A stretch of 64,000 nt of DNA. Origin: Erigeron canadensis (lineage: Eukaryota > Streptophyta > Magnoliopsida > Asterales > Asteraceae). Below are positions 35,285-47,336 of this stretch, piece by piece. The position numbers and the translations under genes were made by a program. Below the pieces are notes generated by a model, which was not told where the DNA came from, did not search any database, and saw only the letters and a list, made by a program, of their open reading frames with translations. Each line of letters starts with the position of its first letter. Position 1 is the first letter of the stretch. The DNA lies in assembly GCF_010389155.1 (NCBI RefSeq), contig NC_057764.1, positions 13,826,001 to 13,890,000 of the forward strand. Direction: 5' to 3'.

Positions 35285-35998
35285 ACTGGTGAGGCCCTTT
35301 AGTTGAGGATGGTCCAGGTGATCCTTGATTGGTTGGAGATTGAATGCCTTGATGTACTCAAAAACCAGTCCTTGATCAAATGGATCTCATGTTTTAGGGG
35401 GAAAGACTCAAAACATTTTTCTAATTAAAATCGCTTTTGTTTGAAAAATTGCAACTGGAGAGTTCTCTAGTTGAAACTGGCACTGGACTGTTCTTCCAGT
35501 ATAAATGTTTGGTCTCATCTTCAAACTGGAGGTTAACCAGATTTTCATAACGGTAAGAATGCTTGGTCAATTGTGTGACACGTGATAATCCTCAAGTGTT
35601 TTAACCCATTTACAACTGTCACATGACGTGTCATTACCATGTTGTAAAAAGATGCACTTTTATTGGGATTGTGAAAAGTTAGTGGGCGAGTGGGTATACA
35701 AGCCGTCGTAGCATTTAATGTTGACACTAAGAATTGAATATTTTGGCTCAAAATTCAAACTCATTTTCAACAAAATATCTAAAAATTTTGATTTTTGGCA
35801 ATAAAATATTCTTGGTTATTCTTTGGGATTGTGAATCTAGCTTATAAATACCATGTATCTACTTTCACATATTTACTTTCGTTTCACATTCCTTCATTCA
35901 ATTCCAATCATCAATAATCACTTCTTTTTATCTCTGCCTCTTGTATCAAAAAACCCTAATTTCCAAAAGTCTTAATTTCTTTCTTTATCTATAATCAA
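35285..35998 (+). other. Region between copia-1 pol and extra ORF
   Basis: No gene is seen. AGGGGGAAAGA (35396-35406) is a polypurine-tract-like run about 110 bp after pol. ACTGGAG/CTCCAGT-type words are frequent. The last 150 bp carry a TATA box and a pyrimidine-rich leader for the next ORF. Confidence 0.5.
35843..35850 (+). promoter_or_regulatory. TATA box before the copia-1 extra ORF
   Basis: TATAAATA lies 149-156 bp upstream of the ATG at 35999, followed by a CT- and A-rich leader without upstream ATG clutter. It suggests separate transcription of the extra ORF; this is inference. Confidence 0.5.
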
Positions 35999-38900
35999 AT
36001 GGCTCCCAAATCTTCTCGCAGCAGCGATATAAATCTGCTCACTGTTGCATACAATCCATCTTCTCAAATCAAACGTGCTTATGGTGCCTTTGAGGCAAGA
36101 TTAATTAAATTGAACCCTAATAACCCCATGGCCAGTTTGAAAGGGGTTCAAGCTGTCGATTCTCTCATCGGAAGAATCCAACAATTCCTTCTGGATTCTC
36201 CCATTGGAGTGACTTTTTCTCTCAAACCACACAAGTTGTACCATGACTACTTGTGTGAATTCTGGTACACTGCACAACTCTCTGAAGACTGTTCATCCAT
36301 CTCTTTCTCTCTCAAGGATGGAACAATTGAGTGTACCATCACAACGGATACCGTTAGAGATGCTTTGCATCTTAACTACTGGAGTGAAGGTGAGACTCCA
36401 GTAGTCATCTCCCAGAATGTAAACTATCGCCAGGTGCTCCTTGACATGGGAAACAAGGAATGTTTGGAGAATGGGGAGTTGAAGACAAAAGGTGCCATGA
36501 CATTGAAGGGCCTCATACCCTCATGGAGATATTTTTTCATTCATTTGGTGGAGAGCATGGGAGGAAGTTCTGGTGGACTCAACCAGATCAACACTACACA
36601 AGCAGAAATGGCTTACTGCTTGTGGAATGGCCTTCGAGTGGACTTTGCTGAGATTCTTTTTCGAAGTTTTGTACAAAAGCTGAAGGGTACCAGGGGAATG
36701 TGTATACCCTTCTCCAGATACTTGTCAGTATGTTTTCATCAGATCCTGGGCAGTGATGCATATCACAACACTCAGTCTCTTTACACTGTCCCAGAGATGC
36801 TATGGAATTTGGACTCTCTTAGCTCATCACCTGGAGAGGTCCAGATTCCAAGTAGAATGCAGCTGGCATTCTCTAAACCTGATGCACCAATTCAAGGTGA
36901 GTCAGAAAGACTACTGGGCGGGCCTCAAAATAATGAGGGGCCTATCAGTTCATCTGCTGGTACTTTGACGGTTGCCGAACCTGAGCAGCAGTCTGTTCCC
37001 ACCAGTTCCAGCCTGTTAGTTCTTCCACTCTCTCACCCTGGAGACCTTCCAATAGGTGTCCAGGTGGTTCCAAAGGCAAAACGTACAATGAAGAAGCGCT
37101 TTAGGAAAAAGTCAAAACTTGCCACTGACATTAGTACCCCAGCCAGCCCTCCAATTTCTTCCCAACAAGCTACTGGAGATAGTCAAAGGGTTGAACAGTA
37201 GGTGGAAGTAGTGAAGATATTATTGGGCCATCCCAACCCATATTAGAGTCCGTGTCAGCACTTAACTTGCAAAGCCATATTTCTGACACCCTTATAGCAC
37301 GAACTAACGAAGTTTCTGGCCAGTCACAACCAGAAAATGAAGTTCCAGACTCTACGGCCCATGATACTACAACTGAGGATCGATTAGTTGTGGTTGAGGC
37401 ATTAGTGACCTCTTTCCAGGGAGAAGATACTTTGGTAATGGATCCCCCAACTGATGAAACCATCCAGGCAACTGGAACTGGTCATCAGAAGCCTGAACAG
37501 CTTGTTCAGCCACCCCTATCATGCATGGTTCTAGGCATGAATGTGGGTGAGTTCCAGCTTGAATCCTCGGATTTAGATGAGACACAATCTGATCAGGAAA
37601 TGGCTGATGCATCTACACATGACCACCTCCCTTCCTTTTCTGATCATCCCCTAGTTCAACCAGTTTCAGTTTCACCTCCTGACTTCTTCACAATTCAGGA
37701 ATTCCACAATTCGCCTCCAGACAACTACTATCTTCCATGAATGTGCCTAGAAATAGACACATTCTAACACCACTATCACCGACGTACACACCTGAGCATT
37801 CTCAGCTTGTACATCAACTTGAATCTCTTCCCCTTCTTTCTTCAACAACTTCTTTTGTCTCAACTGGTGCTACTACAACTGGAGAACCAACACTTGTAAC
37901 ACCTCCTCCAGTTGTACCTGTAGCTTTTAGAACTGGTCTCGTGACACTTACCCTTCTGTCACTGGATAGCCAGTTTGTATCTTTTCAATCCGATATCCAA
38001 AACCTTCTTACGAGGGTGGAGGATATTGAAAAGATACTTGATAAAAATACCAAGTCCCTCTCTAGGTACCAGAAAGAACACATTACAAATGTCAAAGTGG
38101 TTGACCTGGGGATCAATAAGTTCTCTGCAAATGAGGACTTGGTATTTAATATGCTCAATGAGTTGGTCAATTCCTCCAATCAACTGGCAACATCTTTAAT
38201 GGAGGCTTTTGCACTTACTCAAACTGGGGTCACATCTTCAATTACCAACCTGCTGAACACAACTGTTCGATCTTCAGAGGTTGATTTGAAGGAGCTTGAA
38301 AAACAGGTTAAGTTGCTTACTGAAAAACCTAGTCTGGATGTGACCGAGCTTGGTAACCAGTTGGCCACTTCAGTTGGTCAAAAGATAGAAGAAACCTTGG
38401 CTGCTAGAGAACAACAATTTCTGGAAAGGGTGATGTCTGAGATCACCAAGACTGCAGCGCCCCAGGTTGATCTCACTCCCATTACATCTGAGATCAATCA
38501 GTTGAGGTGCAGTCTAGATACTCTGGCCAGCAAGGTGTCTGAACACTCCACCGCTATACATAATCTGACAACTGAAGTTGGCAAAGAAAAGGATAAGGAG
38601 CTTGTGAAGGAAGTTGTTGCAATTGGGCTCTCTCCAGATGAGTTGACTATACTTAAAGCAATTCAGGCTGGCCAAAATGAAACAAATGGCAATGTTTTGG
38701 TCCAGTCACAAGAAGTCAATCATCATTGGAGGATAGTTCGCATGATTTGTGGAGTCTTCAAGGAGTGCAAGAACATGGGGTCATGGCAGCCTCTAGATCG
38801 CTTACCCTCTAGTCATTCAAAGTTTGAAGCAATAAGAAAAGGACTAGATGCTTCCAAGGGGGGAAGATCTATTCATACTCCTAGCACTCTAATTGAAACT

Positions 38901-39989
38901 CCAGGTTCAAGTATTAGGAAAGAATTGGTTGTTGCTGTCAGTACTGATGCTGGTAAGCACATAATTGAAGAATTTGAGGATATAGGTGATAGGGGGAAGA
39001 AGAATAAGGGCAAGGCACTTGCAACTGATGAATCTGCCCAGCCGGCCACTGATGTACCTTTACTGGAAACTGGAAATCCTGATCAGCTTCCTCCAGTGAC
39101 TGAATCTGACAGCAAGAGATTGGCTAGAATTGGAAATGCTATAAATGAAAGAAAGAAACAAAAGAAAGCCACTTTGCTGGTCTCAAGGGTTCAACTGCAA
39201 GGATTGGGCATACTAGATGTATTTGATGCCAATCTGTTGGGCATCACACTGGAGCAATACAAGAAGGTCAAAAGTGACCCAAGGATAGTGGGACTGGTAA
39301 ATGATATGATTGAAATCAATCTAGACAAAGACTATCCTGATGATGAAGCTGAACATGATGCCAGAAACTTAAACATATCAGTGGAGAAGGCCAAGGAAGT
39401 TAGAGCTGAAGGGATTCTGAAAAGGACCGAGCAGATAAAGAAAAGTGTCAAACAAGTATTGAACCCACCCAATTCCAAGAGTAAATCAAAGCCAAAACCC
39501 TTGCTAAGGGATGCAAACTTAAGGACTTGGGTGGAACCCAATGAGCCATCTACTGAAGATATCTGAGCTGCTGTACAGAAACTGAGCACTGCCTAGATCA
39601 AACTGGTCAATGAGTCTGATGCACGTTTATATCTAAATGAAGTTCTTCAGCGAAGATATCATCCAGGAAAAATTACTGAAATTAAAGTTTCAATCAAACC
39701 TGGAGGAAGGCAATTTGTGGTAACCATTCAATACTTCAATGGACCACAGCTCACGCCTGAGAATCCTGATGTTCATCAGTATGGACATTCTGAGCAGGTT
39801 GAGATGCTGAATCTGCTGGAGGCAAGGCAACATAAGAACAAGATTGAAAAAGGTTGGGTTTATGTACTTCAAAGTCTGATCAAGTTCAAGGACGATGTTG
39901 AAAAAAGATTGAACTTTGATCCTGAAGATAGACAACCCATCTCCTCAGTTGCAAAGCGAAGGAGAACTGGCAATGGGCCATCTAATTAA
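35999..39989 (+). pseudogene. Extra ORF of copia-1 (env-like position)
   Basis: Four open segments nearly abut: 35999-37201, 37252-37740, 37737-39566 and about 39570-39989. They imply a reading frame of roughly 1,300 codons broken by a few stops and shifts. The N-terminal 300 residues look globular (LCEFWYTAQL, IPSWRYFFIHLVESMGG, NGLRVDFAEILFRSF, FSRYLSVCFHQIL). The same fold-like pattern occurs in the copia-2 ORF. Then come basic patches (KKRFRKKSK) and long Ser/Thr/Pro-rich low-complexity sequence. A coiled-coil-like helical region (about 37975-38700) and a charged C-terminal part follow. I see no signal peptide or membrane span. Function is unknown. Confidence 0.7.
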
Positions 39990-40238
39990 GTTCTTCTTCA
40001 GTTATCTATTTTGTAATTTTATTTATCTTCTTGTAACTGTTGTAATTTTATCATGTATATACAAGTTGCCAGATTGTAACCTCAAGATAGATAACAGATT
40101 AAATCTAACAAACAAAAAAAAGAAAAACCAAGGCATTTGATGATCTATAAAAATGCCTTGGAAACTTAGATTAGATTTAGTCATACAAATCTTTCAAGTT
40201 CATACTTGTATAGTTACAAGAACTTGAACAAACTTGGC

Positions 40239-40254
40239 AATATTTCAGGACAAA
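40239..40254. repeat. Target-site duplication, left copy, of LINE-1
   Basis: AATATTTCAGGACAAA here is repeated exactly at 46344-46359 after the LINE poly-A tail. Confidence 0.9.
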
Positions 40255-40654
40255 GAATCGGCAAACCCTTTTCTCTCTCTCACCATGGCGATTTCCTGCT
40301 ACCTTCAATTTCTTCCCTTTTTTGATCTAATCTAGCTTGTAGATGTGTCTCTCTCATGAACATTATATCCATTAGGGTTTGATGTTCGTTGATGCATGTT
40401 TGAGTTGGGTTTTTTCGATCTAGGGTTCTTATTTTCTGTTTTCTTTTATTTCGCTGGCCTGAATTCAGTTTAATCTACTCTTGTTAATTATATTGATTCT
40501 GATAGCGTCTATTTTTATAGTTCAGCTAGATCGCTGAGTCTTTATAATTGATATAGATTTAGGTTTTCTGGATTAGGGTTTTCTGTGAGTAGGGTTTTTC
40601 TTTCTTAGCTGTGGTCGTTTTTTAGGTCTTTTGCTGCATGGTTGTATCTAGTTT

Positions 40655-42521
40655 ATGAAGAGAGATAGTCCTTTTGATTTGAAAGCATTAGAAGAACGGT
40701 TTAACAGAATACGTGCTGGTGAGATTCGTGTTGATGTGATGTCTGGAAAGAAGAAAAAGAAAGGTGGAAGCCGTAATAAGGGTAATGTGTCTAAACAAGA
40801 TGGTAGTTCACAATCATCAAGGGGTAACCCTAACTCATACAATCCGTCTATGGCTGATCTAGGTGGTGGTATCAATTCCACTAATAAAACTCCTGGCTCT
40901 TATGAGATGAATTATGATGATAAGATGAATATTGAAAATGGTAATAAGTCGAGAAGAATCATGACAAACCCTAATCGTGAACAAGCTGATGGGGAAAAAA
41001 CTCATGGGGATGTCGATATTAGTGAAGAAGCATCAGATGGTGGAACTTTTGAAACTCCTCTGATGCATACGTGTAATCAACAGGATGTAGCTGCTACTCT
41101 CCCCTCAATGGAAAAGGAGAATGTTTCTACTCCTACAAAGGAGAAACAACCTGTTCAACATTTTCCGGAAATGGATAAATTGAACCAGGAAGTTGATATG
41201 GACAATGAACCAAGGGCTACAAAGAGTGACCAATCGAATAATGAATTTTATGGAAAAATGGCCGAAGTTACCGGTGGCTCAAAATTTGGTAATTCTGTCT
41301 CATATGCGGATAAGGTACAAGCAAACTCAGAAGGTAAAAAAGTTAACTTTAGATTATTGAAGTCTAAAGAAGTAATTGATAATGTGGATGTTACCTAGAG
41401 AGTCGGTTAAGCAAATACAAAGTCGATATGAGAATGTATTATCTGGCTACTTTCTGGGTGATCAGTTAGCTTTTCCAGTGGTTGAGTATTTTGCAAAAAT
41501 TTCATGGGCGAAATATGGTATTAGCAAAATTATGATGAACGCAAATGGTTTCTTTTTCTTTAAATGCTCAACTAAGGAGGGCATGGAAAAACTGCTATCA
41601 GAAGGGCCTTGCCTAATCCGTAATACACCTATCTTCCTCAATAAATGGTCTTCTAATGTAAATCTGAAGAAAGAGGATATTAAAAGGGTGTCTGTTTGGG
41701 TGAAATTACATGATGTTCCCTTAGCTGCATATTCTGATGATGGCCTAAGCTTGCTAGCTTCGAAATTGGGTACACCAAAGATGTTGGATAGCTATACTAT
41801 TGCGATGTGTACTGAATCATGGGGGCGTAGTAGTTATGCACGTGCTCTTATTGAATTAGATGCTAGAAATGAGTTGAAAAATCAGTTGAGTGTTGCGATT
41901 CCTAACATAGAGGCTAAGGGCTTTACAACAGGAATTATTAAGGTAGATTATGAATGGAAACCTCTTGGGTGCTCAACTTGCTGTGTATTTGGACATAAGA
42001 ATGAAACTTGTCCTAAACAGACCCGAATTGTTTTGAAACCAACAAGCAAAATTGATGAGGAAGGATTTACTGAGGTAAACCAGAGGAAGAAAGCTAATAA
42101 TAAACCAATATTTCCGGTTAATAAACCAAAACCAAAGCCAAAATGGGTGCCTAAACCAAAGGAACACTCGAATATTGCTAGCACTTCTACAACAAAAGCA
42201 ACGACATCAGATATTAATCTAAGTAATTCTTTTGGAGTTTTGGTAGATGAAGATGGACAAAAAGGATATGACATCGACCCGTTAACTGATTATAGGACTA
42301 AACTAAGTGAACCTGTACTTCGAGAAGCCACAGAAAGTGAAATGGCCGAAAAGGCTGCGATATGTAAGGCAAAGATGGATGAGGCATTTTCTGTTGATTC
42401 TGATGATGACGAAATGGACGAGGTACACAATGAGGCTGCTGATTTTCTGAAAATGAAGCAAAGTGTGAAATTCTCTACTGAGGGGGCAAGCACTCCCGGA
42501 TTGGATGGTGTCAATGGGTAG
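40655..42521 (+). pseudogene. LINE-1 ORF1 (DUF4283-type gag with zinc knuckle)
   Basis: The ATG at 40655 begins MKRDSPFDLKALEERFNR. The first part is charged and disordered-looking. A frameshift near 41390 (apparent loss of two bases relative to LINE-2) moves reading into the frame of LPRESVKQIQSRYENVLSG. The DUF4283-like domain follows (VWVKLHDVPLAAYSDDGL...GRSSYARALIEL). The knuckle CSTCCVFGHKNETC (CX2CX4HX4C) lies near 41971-42012. The C-terminal half is Lys/Pro-rich, then acidic. It would bind LINE RNA. The end overlaps ORF2 by 17 bases. Confidence 0.85.
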
Positions 42522-45500
42522 TATAGCCTCCTGGAATATTAGGGGGCTGAACCGCTCGCTAAAACAAAAGGAGGTTCGCCAGGTGGTTTATGAGAATTTT
42601 CTGAATTTATGTGCAATTATGGAATCACATGTTAATGTGTCTAATTTGTATGATATATGTAAAAAAATCTATAGAACTTGGGATTGGTTTTCAAATGGTA
42701 ATATCTGTCAGAAAGGCACTCGAATAATTCTTGGTTGGAATATCGAAGTGGTTGATGTTATGCTATTATCTCAAACTGATCAGGTTATTCATGTTCAAGT
42801 CATTTTCAAGGAAGATAAACGTGTTCTTTTTTGTTCTTTTGTATATGTTGATAATCATTACAAGAATAGAAGAGAATTGTGGCATAATCTTGCTGTTCAT
42901 AAGGCTTTGGTTCATAACAAGCCATGGGTTATTATGGGAGATTTCAATTCGGCTCTGAATTTGGAGGATAGCTACCATGGTTCTTCAAGTGTGACTCTTA
43001 GTATGCGAGAGTTTAAGGAATGTGTTGATCGAATTGAAGTGGTTGATATTAACAGTTCAGGGTTACATTATACTTGGAATCAAAAGCCGAAAAGAGGTTG
43101 GGGTATATTCAAGAAGATAGATCGTGTAATGGGTAACATTAGTTTCATTGATGAATTCCCTGCTTCATTTGCAATTTTCCAGCCTTATAGAGTGTCTGAT
43201 CACTCTCCATGTATTCTTAAGTTGCCATCTATTTCTCGCAGCCGTCCAAAGCCTTTTAAGTTTGCAAACTTTCTTGTTCATAAGCAAGGTTTCTTGGAAG
43301 CTATTAGTGAAGCTTGGAAAATGGAAGTTATGGGTCACCATATGTTTAAAGTCGTAAAGCGCCTCAAAGAATGCAAGCGTCCTATGCGTAAATTGTTACT
43401 ACAGCAAGGTAATTTGCATAAAAAAGTGACTACTTTGCGTGCTTCTCTTGATGCGATGTAGATTGCGATTGATAAAGACCCGACTGATTCATCTTTGCTG
43501 GAGAGTGAAGCTGCTTGTTTAAAAGAATTTCAAACTGCACACCTTGATGAAGAGAGGTTTTTGAAACAAAAAGCTAAAGTGGAATGGCTTGCAGTGGGTG
43601 ACCGAAATTCGGCATATTTTCATAATTATGTGAAAAGTAAAAATCACCGTAGCCGAATTGAAGTCATTAGAGATACTAATGGTGTTTTACATGAAGGCGG
43701 GGCTGCTCCAACAGCTTTTGTGCTCTCATAAAAGCTTTTGTTTACACGAAAGTTATCCTCTCATAAAGCATCTGATATGGTTCGACATGTTACAAATGAG
43801 GAGATTCGGCTTGCCATGTTCTCTATAGGTGAGGATAAGGCTCCTGGACCTGATGGATTTACCTCTACATTCTATAAAAGTGCATGGGATATTTTGGGTA
43901 ATGATGTATGCCTTGCTATTCAGGAATTCTTCCGAAACAGTAAGCTACTTCAGGAGGTAAATCATACTTTGATTGCTTTAGTCCCTAAGGTACCTACTCC
44001 ATCTTCTATTACTGATTACCGGCCTATTTCTTGTTGTAACACCGTTTATAAGTGTATTAGTAAGATAATCACTAATAGAATTAAGGATGGTCTTCATGAT
44101 ATAGTGAGTATAAACCAATCTGCATTTGTTCCTGGTCGTAGAATCTCGGATAATATTTTACTTACTCAGGAATTGATGCACAACTACCATCGTAATTCTG
44201 GTCCCCCTAGATGTGCTTTGAAAATTGATATTCAGAAAGCTTACGATACGGTTGACTGGAAGTTTCTTGAGACTGCTCTTAATGGATTTGGTTTTCACAA
44301 GCTTATGATCAAATGGATCATGGTTTCTATCACTTCTGCTTCATTCTCTTTGTTGGTAAATGGGAATGTTTATGGTTATTTTAAGGGAGGACGCGGGTTG
44401 AGACAGGGGGATCCATTATCTCTTTTTCTATTCACCCTCGTGATGGAAGTTCTTACACTCGTTCTTCAGAACTCGGTGCTCTCTACTGCTAGCTTTTGAT
44501 TTCACAACAAATGTGAGAAATAGCGCATTATTAACCTTTGTTTTGCAGATGACTTATTTTTATTTGCTAGAGGAGATATTATTTCAGCCAAAACGGTTAT
44601 AAATGCTGTGAATGACTTTAAGGATATGTCAGGGCTAATTCCAAGTATTCCTAAAAGTAAAGCTTATTTCTGTAATGTTGTTGAGCATGTCAAGCAGGCT
44701 ATGCTGTTGGTGATGCCATTTGAAGAAGGTTCTCTTCCTGTTCGTTATCTTGGTGTACCATTAATTACGACCCGTCTTCTTCACAAGGATTGCAATATGC
44801 TTGTGGAAAGATTGGAAAATAGGATAACGGATTGGCGCAACAAGTCTTTATCTTTTGCGGGTAGAGTCCAATTGGTAAATTCTGTCCTCTCTTCTTTTCA
44901 TATCTACTGGGCTTTTGTTTTTATTTTGCCAGTTAGTATTATTAAGGATCTTGAAAAGCAAATGCGGTCTTTTTTTATGGTGTCAAGGGCCGATGGTGAA
45001 AGGTAAGGCTAAAGTGTCTTGGAACTCAATGTGTTTACCTAAAAATGAGGGTGGATTGGATATTCGTAGGATCACTGAAGTAAATAAATCTCTTATGGTA
45101 TATCACATTTGAAGCCTCCTATCTCATAGAGAATCCTTATGGGTAAAATGGGTGCATTTTTATAGGCTCAAAAATAGAAGTTTTTGGGATGTTAAGCGGC
45201 CTAAGAATTGTAGTTGGGGATGGCGTAAACTATTGCAGCTTAGAGATGTTGTTAGGCCTTTTTTATGGAAGAAAATTGGAGATGGAAGAAACACGTCATT
45301 ATGGTTTGATAAATGGGCTGAAGTATGCCCATTAAGTTCGCTTATATCTCCTAGACAAATTGCTCAAGCCGGCCTCTCTTTAAACTCAAATGTTGCTGAC
45401 GTTGTTCAGAATGGTGAGTGGAAATGGCCAACTGCTTGGCTTGATCTTTTTCCTGTTCTAATTAACCTTCTATCTATTAATCTACATGCAAATCAGATTG

Positions 45501-46092
45501 ATACTATGGTTTGGAAGGAATTGGATGGAAAAGAGAACGTGTTAACTAGAGTGGTTTGGAACTCGATTAGGATGAAGGGCAACGAGGTTAATTGGGCAAA
45601 AGTTATATGGAATTCGCATAGTATCCCTAGACATGCGTTTCTGGTATGGCTGATTATTCGAGAGAAACTCAAAACCCAAGACAAGATGATGCAATGGAGT
45701 CGGTCTAGTGGCAACACAAGCTACAGCTCCTTTGTTGTTCTTTGTCCAAACAAGGACCCGACTCTCACTCACATTTGTTTTTTGAATGTAATTATTCTTC
45801 ACAGGTATGGATGCGGATCAAAATTATGGCAAAAGTTCCTGATATGACTGATTCATGGACTGGTATACTCCAATGGCTTATTGTGAAGTCTAATTCAAGA
45901 TCATCAAAGAATGTAATTGGAAGATTATTGGTGGCGGCCACAGCTTACTTCATATGGCAAGAAAGGAACAATAGGTTATTTTCTAACCATGCTAGACCTC
46001 TGGACCAACTTTTTGACCTCATTACAAACACTTCAAGCATACTCGTGCAGTTGATAGTTTGTTGGAAGAATGGAAGGTACCACGCCTATTAG
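42505..46092 (+). pseudogene. LINE-1 ORF2 (endonuclease, reverse transcriptase, zf-RVT)
   Basis: ORF2 begins near the overlapping ATGs at 42505. The apurinic-type endonuclease runs to about 43250 (SWNIRGLN, MESHV, MGDFNSALNLED, SDHSPCIL). RT follows, with EDKAPGPDGFTSTFYK, a PISCCNTVYK patch, IDIQKAYDTVDW, GLRQGDPLS and the catalytic FADD at 44542-44553. A zf-RVT-like domain (PRHAFLVWLIIREKLKTQDK...HLFFEC) lies at about 45630-45810. Stops at 43459-43461, 44497-44499 and 45110-45112, plus shifts near 45000 and 45780, disable it. No RNase H domain is seen. Confidence 0.9.
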
Positions 46093-46343
46093 TGGTAAAT
46101 CCAAGATAGGCGCAACTTTGCATTTCAGTAGTTGATTGTTTAACACATTAGTGATGCTGTTTTTTGCTAGTGTGTAGTTTCCCTTTTTCTATTGTTTATG
46201 TTGTTTGCTTTCTAGCTTGTCAACATATATATGGCATGTCATATATATGAATTGGTTGACACTATGTCAATCCACTTGTACCTAAACGTTTCAGTTGCTG
46301 TGAAATATAATTCATAGGGGTATCCCATTACCCAAAAAAAAAA
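46093..46343 (+). other. LINE-1 3' UTR and poly-A tail
   Basis: It contains GGCATGTCATATATATGAATT, partly shared with the LINE-2 3' UTR, and ends TACCC plus A-run. The shared tail supports common family membership. Confidence 0.8.
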
Positions 46344-46359
46344 AATATTTCAGGACAAA

Positions 46360-46369
46360 TAGGGGAATT
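46360..46369 (+). other. Polypurine tract of copia-1
   Basis: TAGGGGAATT lies directly before the 3' LTR TG at 46370. The LINE target duplication ends at its edge, so LINE-1 landed within about 10 bp of the tract. Confidence 0.8.
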
Positions 46370-47336
46370 TGTTAGGACCAGTTTTGACTAAAACTAGCCA
46401 GTAACTAGTTGTATCTGGAGACCAGAAGATTTGTCCAGAAATATATTGAAGTCTAGTTGCAACGTACAGTTAATGCAACTGAAGACTTCCTCTAGTTGAG
46501 ATCTGATAAGAACTGAAGACATTCCAATTGACATCGAAGACAACAAGTGGAAGATAGAGAATGACAATGGCAGCGAAGCCCAGTTGGCATTCTACACAGA
46601 TAGAAACTGGAGAATATCAGTCTAAAGCATTTACAATGCTTTACACTGTTTACGAGGAAGACCTTTTTGCTTTATGCAGCTTTATACAGACAATATCATT
46701 TGTCTATGATTAAAGTACAAAAGTGCAAAAGTGATTAAAGCATGTTGGATAAAGTAGCATCTTGACTTACCTTATCAAGCATATTAAAGGAACTCACCTA
46801 GTTTCCTTGAATGCTGTCAACCATATCTATACGACAAAGTTGGAATCCCAATGCCAACTTTGTCTATAAATAGAGGTCTTTGCACAACAAGAATATAACT
46901 TTGCATATTCAGACTTTTGCGATATTCTTGGTGTACTTGTGCAAAATTCTCTCAATCGTAAAAGGGAACACTTCACAACTTTAAGTGTTTCGATTGTGTA
47001 AGAGAATTTCCAAGTATAGATCATTTGTATTTCATAGGTTGTTAGGATATTTACATTTATGTATTATCTTGGTTCCGCAACTACCTTGTATTTTATTTTG
47101 CTCAATAAATAAAATACATTTGAAAATTAGAACTTGGTCTCATCATTCTTACTTTGTTGTATTTACTTATTGCATTGTCATTTCCTTATTGTCACCTGCT
47201 AAGTAATCTAAATAAGGACTTGGTATATATTCATTGTAACTGGTCGTCTCCAGTTCAGTGTTTATATTGCAAAGAAATCTCACCAATTACATAGAGGTGT
47301 CGTCAGTTAGTACCATCTCTTAAGTTGGAACTTATA
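46370..47336 (+). repeat. 3' LTR of copia-1
   Basis: It is 967 bp and starts TGTTAGGACC and ends ACTTATA, matching 28568-29532. TATAAATA lies at 46865-46872. The following ATTTG is the second target-site copy. Confidence 0.9.

Larger units (their letters stand above)
40255..46343 (+). mobile_element. LINE-1: near full-length L1-type non-LTR retrotransposon
   Basis: The insert of 6,089 bp is bounded by a perfect 16 bp duplication and ends in ACCC plus about a dozen A. It has a ~400 bp 5' leader, ORF1 (gag-like), a slightly overlapping ORF2 (endonuclease, RT, zf-RVT) and a ~250 bp 3' UTR. It sits between the copia-1 extra ORF and the polypurine tract, in the same orientation as copia-1. Confidence 0.92.
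28568..47336 (+). mobile_element. Copia-1, Ty1/copia retrotransposon with extra ORF (host of LINE-1)
   Basis: Its 965 and 967 bp LTRs enclose a primer-binding site, gag, a damaged protease, integrase, RT, RNase H, an extra ORF and a polypurine tract. Integrase before RT defines Ty1/copia. The extra ORF after pol recalls SIRE/Maximus elements. Flanks GTTTG (28563-28567) and ATTTG (47337-47341) are a 5 bp target duplication with one change. The bases on either side join into one copia-2 RNase H, so copia-1 inserted into copia-2. Without the 6.1 kb LINE it would be about 12.7 kb. Confidence 0.9.

Noticed and set aside
40255..46343. Reading the LINE ORFs as part of the copia-1 extra ORF
   Set aside because: A perfect 16 bp target duplication and poly-A tail mark it as a separate insertion.
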